Below are positions 58,985 to 64,000 of a stretch of 64,000 bases of DNA, one piece after another. This stretch comes from Frigidibacter albus (GTDB taxonomy: Bacteria; Pseudomonadota; Alphaproteobacteria; Rhodobacterales; Rhodobacteraceae): positions 124,001-188,000 of the forward strand of contig NZ_JAAAUC010000001.1 of the NCBI RefSeq assembly GCF_009908165.1, in the 5' to 3' direction. A program made the position numbers and the translations under genes. Within the stretch, counting starts at the first letter, position 1, and each line of letters opens with the position of its first letter. Under the pieces are notes generated by a model. The model had not been told where the DNA came from, did not search any database, and worked only from the letters and a program-made list of their open reading frames with translations.

Positions 58985-61855
58985 TCACACGCCCTCCTTC
59001 GGGTCTGTCTTTCGCTCGCTTGGATCGAAGTCCATGGGGTCGGCATTCTGGGTTTCGCCGGCATAGCGCGCGATCCGCGACAGGCTGTAGAGCATCAGCA
59101 TCACGGCCCCCAGCACGGCAAGGAACACGCCAAGGTCGAATGCCATGGCGGTTGCCAGCTCGAACTCCTCGATCGGCGGCAGATGGACATAGCCGAATGC
59201 GCTGGTCAAGAAGGGCCGGCCCGCAAGCCAGGCCGCCGCGCCGGTCAGACCCGCGATCAGCACGCCCCAGCCGATCATGGTGTGGTACCCGATCCTCTGG
59301 CGCGCCTGCGCCCAGGCGAAGCCCGAGGCCATGTATTGCATCAGCAGGGCAATCGAGATCACCAGACCGGCCACGAAACCTCCGCCGGGCTGGTTGTGGC
59401 CGCGCAGGAAGATGTAGACCCCGACCATGATCGCTATCGGCATCATCACGCGGGTGGCGACGACCATCATCAGCGGGTGACGGTCGCGGGACCGGTCCTG
59501 CGTATAGTTGGTATTGCGGATGCGGGCCGCCGCGGGACCGCTCAGCAGGGCCTCGATCGCGGCAAAGATGACAAGGCCGGCAATGGCCAGAACGATGATC
59601 TCGCCATAGGTGTCGTAGCCGCGGAAATCGACGAGGATGACGTTGACGACATTGGTTCCGCCGCCGCCCACGTAGGAATTTTCCAGATGGTAGCCCGAGA
59701 TCGTGTCGACATCCCTGAGCAGGAAGACATAGGCCAGCGCACCGACGCCGCCGCCCGCGGCCGCGGCGATCATGCCGTCGCGGATCCGGCGGAACCAGCC
59801 GCTTTCGATCGGGGTCGTCTTGGGCAGGAAATGCAGCGCCAGCAGCAGAAGCATGATCGTCACCGTCTCGACCGCGATCTGCGTCAGGGCAAGGTCAGGC
59901 GCCGAGAGGTAGACAAAACCGGCCGAGATCATCAGCCCGATGATCGAGATCAGCACCAGCGCCAGAAACCGCGACCGATGTGTCACGACGACCGAGACCG
60001 CAGCCACCAGCAGCAGCGCCCAGCCAATCGCGACCACCAGCGGGACCGGCTGCAGCCCGCGAGTCGGCGGGGGTGTCCCGCCGCCGGTCCAGGCGACCGC
60101 ACCGAGCGCGACCGTAGCCACCACGAAGATCGCCAGATAGCGGCTCATGGCGCCGTCATGGGCCCTGTCCGTGATCCGCCGTGCCAGGGAAACGGCAGCC
60201 GCGATCAGCCGGTCGAAGATCACCTTGGCCTCCGGGCGCGGTGCGGCGAGCCAGACCCTGTCGAGCGGTGCGTGGCGCCACAGCAGAAGCAGGCCGCCGA
60301 GGACCGCGGCAGCCGACATGAAGAGCGCCGGCGTGACCCCGTGCCAGATCTTCAGCGAATAGTAGGGCAACTCGCCGCCGCCGATCACTGCGCCGCCCGC
60401 GACCGCGACCAGCGGACCCACGACCAGTGCCGGAACGAGACCGATCAGGACGACCCCGACCACAAGCAGGGCCGGCGCGGCCCAGAGGCCGAAGGGCGGG
60501 TCATGCGGCTCGGCGGGGTAGTCGTCGCGCACCGGGCCGAAGAAGACATGCATGATGAACCGGAAAGAATAGGCCACCGACAGCAACGCGCCGAGGGTAG
60601 CCAGAGCCGGCACCACCCAGGCGCTGCCCGCCCAGCCGGTACGGGCCGCCTCGTCCAGCATCATCTCCTTGGACAGGAAGCCGTTGAACAGCGGGATGCC
60701 GGCCATCGACAGCGCCGCGACGGTGCCGATGACGAAGGTGATGGGCATCAGATGCCGGAGCCCGCCCAGACGCTTGATGTCACGGCTATGCACCGCGTGA
60801 TCGACGATGCCGGCGGTCATGAACAGCGCGGCCTTGAAGGTCAGGTGGTTGATGATGTGGAACACCGCGACAATCGCCGCGAACTTGGTCCCGAACCCCA
60901 GCAGCATCGTCAGCAGCCCCAGGTGACTGACCGTCGAATAGGCCAGCAGGGCCTTCAGGTCATTCTTGAACAGCGCGATCAGCGCGCCAAGCACCATCGT
61001 GATCAGCCCGGTCGTCGCCACGATGTAGAACCAGGCATCGGTGCCGGCCAGCACCGGCCACATCCGCGCCAGCAGGAACACGCCCGCCTTCACCATCGTC
61101 GCCGAGTGCAGGTAGGCCGAGACCGGGGTGGGCGCGGCCATCGCATGGGGAAGCCAGAAGTGGAACGGGAACTGCGCCGACTTGGTAAACGCGCCCAGCA
61201 GGATCAGGATCAGCGCGGGAAGATACCACTCGGAGGCCCGGATCGCATCGCCCTGGGTCAGGATATCGGTCAGGTTGTAGCTGCCTGCGATATTGCCGAG
61301 GATGAGCATTCCCCCGATCATCGCCAATCCGCCCCCGCCTGTGACCGCCAGCGCCATGCGCGCGCCCTGACGGCCCTCGGGCAGGTGCTTCCAGTACCCG
61401 ATCAGCAGGAACGACGACAGCGAGGTCAGCTCCCAGAAAATCAGCAGAAGCAGGATGTTGTCGGACAGCACGATGCCCAGCATCGCGCCCTGGAACAGCA
61501 GGAGATAGGTGTAGAACTGACCCATCGGGTCGTCGCTCGACAGGTAGAACCGCGCATAGAGCGTGACCAGAAGCCCGACGCCGAGGATCATGCCGGCGAA
61601 GAGAAGCCCCAGACCGTCGAGAAAGAACGACACCGAAAGCCCCAGCTGCGGGAGCCAGTCAAGCTCGACCCGGATCACCTCTCCTTGCATGACCGAAGGT
61701 GCCAGAATCAGCAGCATCGTCAGGGCCAGCGCCGTCGGCACCGCCGCAAAGGTGGCGCAGGCCGTGCGACCTGCACGGATCATCAGCCCGGGGATCAGCG
61801 CACCGAGAAACGGCAGCGCGGACATGACAAGAAGAAACACGCCCTCGCGCGACAT
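58985..61855 (-). CDS. mrpA: Fused cation/proton antiporter subunits A and B (NuoL-like)
   Basis: A 956-residue membrane protein. Residues 1 to about 780 are MrpA: LIFWELTSLSSFLLIGYW with the key Glu, FTKSAQFPFHFWLPHAMAAPTPVSAYLHSATMVKAG with the pump Lys, FKNDLKALLAYSTVSHLG, and later DLALTQIAVETVTIMLLLLAL and VNVILVDFRGYDTYGEI. The last 150 residues are an MrpB domain (LMMVVATRVMMPIAIMVGVYIFLRGHNQPGGGFVAGLV). A fused A-B subunit defines group 2 Mrp/Pha operons. The ATG at 61855 follows a GGGGA; the open frame continues upstream without family character. It exports Na+ or K+ in exchange for protons for alkali and salt tolerance. Confidence 0.94.
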   Translation of the reverse strand: MSREGVFLLVMSALPFLGALIPGLMIRAGRTACATFAAVPTALALTMLLILAPSVMQGEVIRVELDWLPQLGLSVSFFLDGLGLLFAGMILGVGLLVTLYARFYLSSDDPMGQFYTYLLLFQGAMLGIVLSDNILLLLIFWELTSLSSFLLIGYWKHLPEGRQGARMALAVTGGGGLAMIGGMLILGNIAGSYNLTDILTQGDAIRASEWYLPALILILLGAFTKSAQFPFHFWLPHAMAAPTPVSAYLHSATMVKAGVFLLARMWPVLAGTDAWFYIVATTGLITMVLGALIALFKNDLKALLAYSTVSHLGLLTMLLGFGTKFAAIVAVFHIINHLTFKAALFMTAGIVDHAVHSRDIKRLGGLRHLMPITFVIGTVAALSMAGIPLFNGFLSKEMMLDEAARTGWAGSAWVVPALATLGALLSVAYSFRFIMHVFFGPVRDDYPAEPHDPPFGLWAAPALLVVGVVLIGLVPALVVGPLVAVAGGAVIGGGELPYYSLKIWHGVTPALFMSAAAVLGGLLLLWRHAPLDRVWLAAPRPEAKVIFDRLIAAAVSLARRITDRAHDGAMSRYLAIFVVATVALGAVAWTGGGTPPPTRGLQPVPLVVAIGWALLLVAAVSVVVTHRSRFLALVLISIIGLMISAGFVYLSAPDLALTQIAVETVTIMLLLLALHFLPKTTPIESGWFRRIRDGMIAAAAGGGVGALAYVFLLRDVDTISGYHLENSYVGGGGTNVVNVILVDFRGYDTYGEIIVLAIAGLVIFAAIEALLSGPAAARIRNTNYTQDRSRDRHPLMMVVATRVMMPIAIMVGVYIFLRGHNQPGGGFVAGLVISIALLMQYMASGFAWAQARQRIGYHTMIGWGVLIAGLTGAAAWLAGRPFLTSAFGYVHLPPIEEFELATAMAFDLGVFLAVLGAVMLMLYSLSRIARYAGETQNADPMDFDPSERKTDPKEGV

Positions 61856-62270
61856 TGATGGTCCCCGCCTGTTGGTTCTTGGTTCTAAGTCACGGTAAGA
61901 TAGGGCAAGTTGGAGGCGATGGAAACCGGCTAGACGCGCAATCCGGGCCGGGTCGAGCACGACATGGCCCGCCGGCCCGCCAATTGTCGCAATGAAGATT
62001 GCGGAGACATCGTCATGGCTCAACGTGTCTGGTCCAGTCAGCGGGAAATCGGCGTTCATCGCGGGTTTGGCGGTCAAGGTCGCCGAGGTCGCCGAGGTCG
62101 CCACAGCAGCCGCACTTCATCAGCCCGGTCAGCAGGAATCGCGGCTTGTTGTGAGGGGAAACCGGGCCAACCGAATGCCAGCATTGGCGGACGGGGTATC
62201 AGGTCTGCATGGTTCAGCCCAGGTTTCCAAGCTCGGACGGCATCCTGCGTCTGGGGACGCGCCTCAGGCA
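61856..62270. other. Intergenic region between Mrp operon and IclR gene
   Basis: About 415 bases holding the Mrp promoter. Open frames exist on both strands but none shows family character or a good start. A nine-base tandem repeat (GGTCGCCGA, two full copies plus a partial) sits at 62078-62102. A CTATCTTACCGTGACTTAG stretch on the minus strand near 61890-61910 could contain the Mrp promoter, with poor consensus. Confidence 0.4.
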
Positions 62271-63047
62271 TCACTCCAGAAGTCGGTGAAGATTGGGTAC
62301 ATTCTTGCGAAGATACTCGTCGCCAAGCTGGCGGGCGATGGCCCTGTGGATTTCGATGGCGGTATCTTCCATGCGGCTTTCGATGCGGAACAGCGGGCCT
62401 GCAACGGTGACCGAGAAGAGCCGTCCGCCAAGAACAAGCGGGACAGAGATGCCGCCAAGATCGCGGCTGAAGGCCGAAGCGCTGCGGAATGACCCGCGCC
62501 GCAGCGATTCCGCGATGCTTTGCTCTACCTCTTCGACGCTCATCGGGGTGCCGGGGCCGAAGCGTTCGAACACCGCCTTCCGCAAGATCGCGGCGGTCTG
62601 CGCCGGGCTCATCTGGCTCATGATTGCCTGTCCCGAGGCGGTGCCATGGATCGGCACCCGCTTCCCGGGTTCCGCTGTGTAGCGCACCGCCTGCGCAGAC
62701 TGGATCACCGACAGCAAGACCGCATGTTGGCCGCTCGGCGCCGCGATCCAGATCGTCTCGCCGGTGGTTTCGGCAAGGTCCCGAAGCAGCGCGAGCGCCG
62801 CCTTGGGCAAGGGTTCGGCGCTGGCAATCTCCTGCGCAAGCGCCAGCCAGCGGCCGGTCGGATAGAAGCCGCCGCGCGCCTTGGGTTCGTAGAGGAAGCC
62901 GCGCTCCACCAAGGTCTGGATCAGGTTGAAGGTGCTGGATCTGGGCCAGCCGAAATGCGCGCAGAGATCCGCAAGGCTCGCGGTTTTTTGTTCGCGCGCG
63001 AAATATTCCAGCAGTTCCAGAACGTTGGCGGCTTGTTTGACCAGCAT
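62271..63047 (-). CDS. IclR-family transcriptional regulator
   Basis: A 258-residue IclR regulator. The N-terminal winged helix covers roughly residues 5-60 (VLELLEYFAREQKTASLADLCAHFGWPRSSTFNLIQTLVERGFL). The C-terminal GAF-like effector domain includes GETIWIAAPSG, RVPIHGTASGQAIMSQM and the late DLGGISVPLVLGG. The ATG at 63047 is behind AGAGGAG; an in-frame extension to 63227 crosses the putative operator and is not used. It is divergent from a CoA-transferase gene, with two copies of TATATATGnACAAT between, so it most likely controls that gene. Effectors of this family are usually aromatic or short carboxylic acids. Confidence 0.88.
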   Translation of the reverse strand: MLVKQAANVLELLEYFAREQKTASLADLCAHFGWPRSSTFNLIQTLVERGFLYEPKARGGFYPTGRWLALAQEIASAEPLPKAALALLRDLAETTGETIWIAAPSGQHAVLLSVIQSAQAVRYTAEPGKRVPIHGTASGQAIMSQMSPAQTAAILRKAVFERFGPGTPMSVEEVEQSIAESLRRGSFRSASAFSRDLGGISVPLVLGGRLFSVTVAGPLFRIESRMEDTAIEIHRAIARQLGDEYLRKNVPNLHRLLE

Positions 63048-63075
63048 GATCACCACTCCTCTGCGTCCAGATCCA

Positions 63076-63089
63076 TATATATGAACAAT
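63076..63089 (+). promoter_or_regulatory. Candidate IclR operator, copy 1
   Basis: TATATATGAACAAT lies 29 bases upstream of the IclR start codon, in an AT-rich island within GC-rich DNA. It matches copy 2 (63179-63192) at 13 of 14 positions in the same orientation, 103 bases away. Confidence 0.5.
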
Positions 63090-63178
63090 TACCCGGCAAA
63101 AGCGAGACCCTTCTGACTCTGTGGTTGACTCGCGGCCGGATTCGGCAAGTATGTACATCAGTAGGGATTGAATATCTC

Positions 63179-63192
63179 TATATATGGACAAT
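63179..63192 (+). promoter_or_regulatory. Candidate IclR operator, copy 2
   Basis: TATATATGGACAAT is located about 50 bases before the CoA-transferase start. With copy 1 it frames the divergent promoter region, suggesting that one regulator controls both genes. Confidence 0.5.
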
Positions 63193-63242
63193 ATGGGCGC
63201 CTTCGATGTGACGGAGACGGGGCCCACGCTGAAGGAGGCGTC

Positions 63243-64000
63243 ATGGGTCCCCTATCGGGCTTGCGCATCATCGACATGTCTTCGGTTCTCATGGGGCCCT
63301 ACGCGACCCAGATGCTGGGCGACTTCGGCGCCGATGTGATCAAGGTCGAGGCGCCAGAGGGGGACCTTGTGCGCCAGATCGGGCCCGGCCGTCATGCCAG
63401 CATGGGGCCGCTGTTCCTGAACGCCAACCGATCCAAGCGCTCGATCACGCTGGACCTGAAGCGGCCCGAATGCCGGGATGCGCTGCTGCGGCTGTGTGAA
63501 GGGGCGGATATCCTCGTCTACAACGTGCGTCCCAAGGCGATGGCGCGGCTTGGCCTGTCCTATGAAGAGGTCGCCAAGGCCAACCCGCGGATCATCTACG
63601 CAGGCATGTTCGGCTACTCCCAAAGCGGTCCCTATGCCGACCGGCCGGCCTATGACGATCTGATCCAGGGCGCCTCCACCCTTCCCTACCTGTTCTCGCG
63701 GGTGAACGAGGGCAAGCCGCGCTACGTGCCCACGGCCGTCGCCGACCGCGTCGTCGGACTGGTGGCCTGCAGCGCCATCCTCGCCTCGGTGGTCGAGCGC
63801 AACAGCAGCGGGCAGGGGCAGCGACTGGACGTGCCGATGTTCGAGACCATGGTCTCCTTCGTGATGGGGGACCACATGGGTGGGCTGACCTTCGAGCCGC
63901 CGCTGGATAACGGCGGCTATGTGCGCCAGCTGTCGGTGGATCGCCGTCCCTACCAGACCAAGGACGGGCATATCTGTGCGCTGATCTACAATGACGGGCA
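63243..64000 (+). CDS. CaiB/BaiF class III CoA-transferase, N-terminal part (3' end outside window)
   Basis: An open frame from ATG 63243, behind AAGGAGG, to the window edge, 252 residues so far. It opens LSGLRIIDMSSVLMGPYATQMLGDFGADVIKVEAP, the characteristic start of formyl-CoA-transferase-like enzymes. NRSKRSITLDLK and GLSYEEVAKANPRIIYAGMFGYSQSGPYADRPAYDDLIQGAS follow. The catalytic aspartate, which forms the mixed anhydride and enzyme-CoA intermediate, would be Asp168 in PTAVADRVVG. It transfers CoA between carboxylic acids; the acid is unknown. It is divergent from, and probably regulated by, the IclR gene. Confidence 0.9.
   Translation, partial: MGPLSGLRIIDMSSVLMGPYATQMLGDFGADVIKVEAPEGDLVRQIGPGRHASMGPLFLNANRSKRSITLDLKRPECRDALLRLCEGADILVYNVRPKAMARLGLSYEEVAKANPRIIYAGMFGYSQSGPYADRPAYDDLIQGASTLPYLFSRVNEGKPRYVPTAVADRVVGLVACSAILASVVERNSSGQGQRLDVPMFETMVSFVMGDHMGGLTFEPPLDNGGYVRQLSVDRRPYQTKDGHICALIYNDG

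Noticed and set aside
59183-61858. 891-residue plus-strand open frame opposite mrpA
   Set aside because: Antisense shadow of a clearly conserved antiporter gene; charged low-complexity composition.
1-64000. CRISPR arrays, tRNA or rRNA genes, transposases and integrases
   Set aside because: No repeat-spacer pattern, no tRNA-like T-arm/acceptor pairs and no transposase or integrase motifs were found on reading both strands.

Overview
The window is GC-rich DNA with dense gene packing and many ATGA or GTGA start/stop overlaps. TRAP transporters, FCD-type GntR regulators, a thiXYZ/tenA/thiDOSGEF thiamine operon and a fused mrpAB antiporter operon all point to an alphaproteobacterium, most likely the Rhodobacteraceae/Paracoccaceae group. 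This is inferred from gene content, because no rRNA or tRNA lies in the window.

Layout: 1-3279 holds a partial LysR regulator, a D-2-hydroxyacid dehydrogenase and a gamma-glutamyltransferase. 3541-5547 is one reading frame joining a PLP-dependent Cys/Met-metabolism enzyme to a homocysteine S-methyltransferase. 5674-8717 is the wreck of an M20 amidohydrolase plus polar amino-acid ABC transporter operon, with frameshifts, internal deletions, a damaged Walker A motif and a lost ATG. An apparently intact GntR gene (8717-9403) still overlaps its end. 9400-16349 is a coherent catabolic unit: LacI regulator, TRAP transporter, VOC-fold protein, RuBisCO-like protein with the catalytic lysines kept, and a four-carbon acid sugar kinase. 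Its kinase/RLP pair resembles oxo-isoapionate-type acid-sugar degradation, but the lactonase and oxidoisomerase are not seen, so the substrate is open. 16557-19118 holds an Rrf2 regulator, an MFS transporter and a frameshifted methyltransferase.

19440-38539 contains two complete, separate ferric-siderophore uptake systems placed side by side. Each has an AraC regulator, a TonB-dependent receptor, a periplasmic binding protein, two FecCD-type permeases, an ATPase and a siderophore-interacting ferric reductase. The first also has an exporter-fold ABC protein. No siderophore biosynthesis genes are present, so these look like xenosiderophore uptake systems. A SleB-type cell-wall hydrolase lipoprotein follows.

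39284-46615 is a pentose operon: DeoR regulator, ribose-type ABC importer, AraD-like epimerase, AraB-like ribulokinase and a D-lyxose-isomerase-family enzyme. The enzyme set fits L-ribose or D-lyxose use better than L-arabinose use. 47100-54468 (minus strand) is a TPP-riboswitch-controlled thiamine operon that combines thiazole synthesis with pyrimidine salvage (thiD, thiO, thiS, thiG, thiE, thiF, thiY, tenA, thiZ, thiX). 54830-55688 is a second gene graveyard, with scraps of a dipeptide/oligopeptide ABC transporter and its GntR regulator. 55934-61855 is a group 2 Mrp/Pha cation/proton antiporter operon. The window ends with an IclR regulator diverging from a partial class III CoA-transferase, with a repeated putative operator between them.
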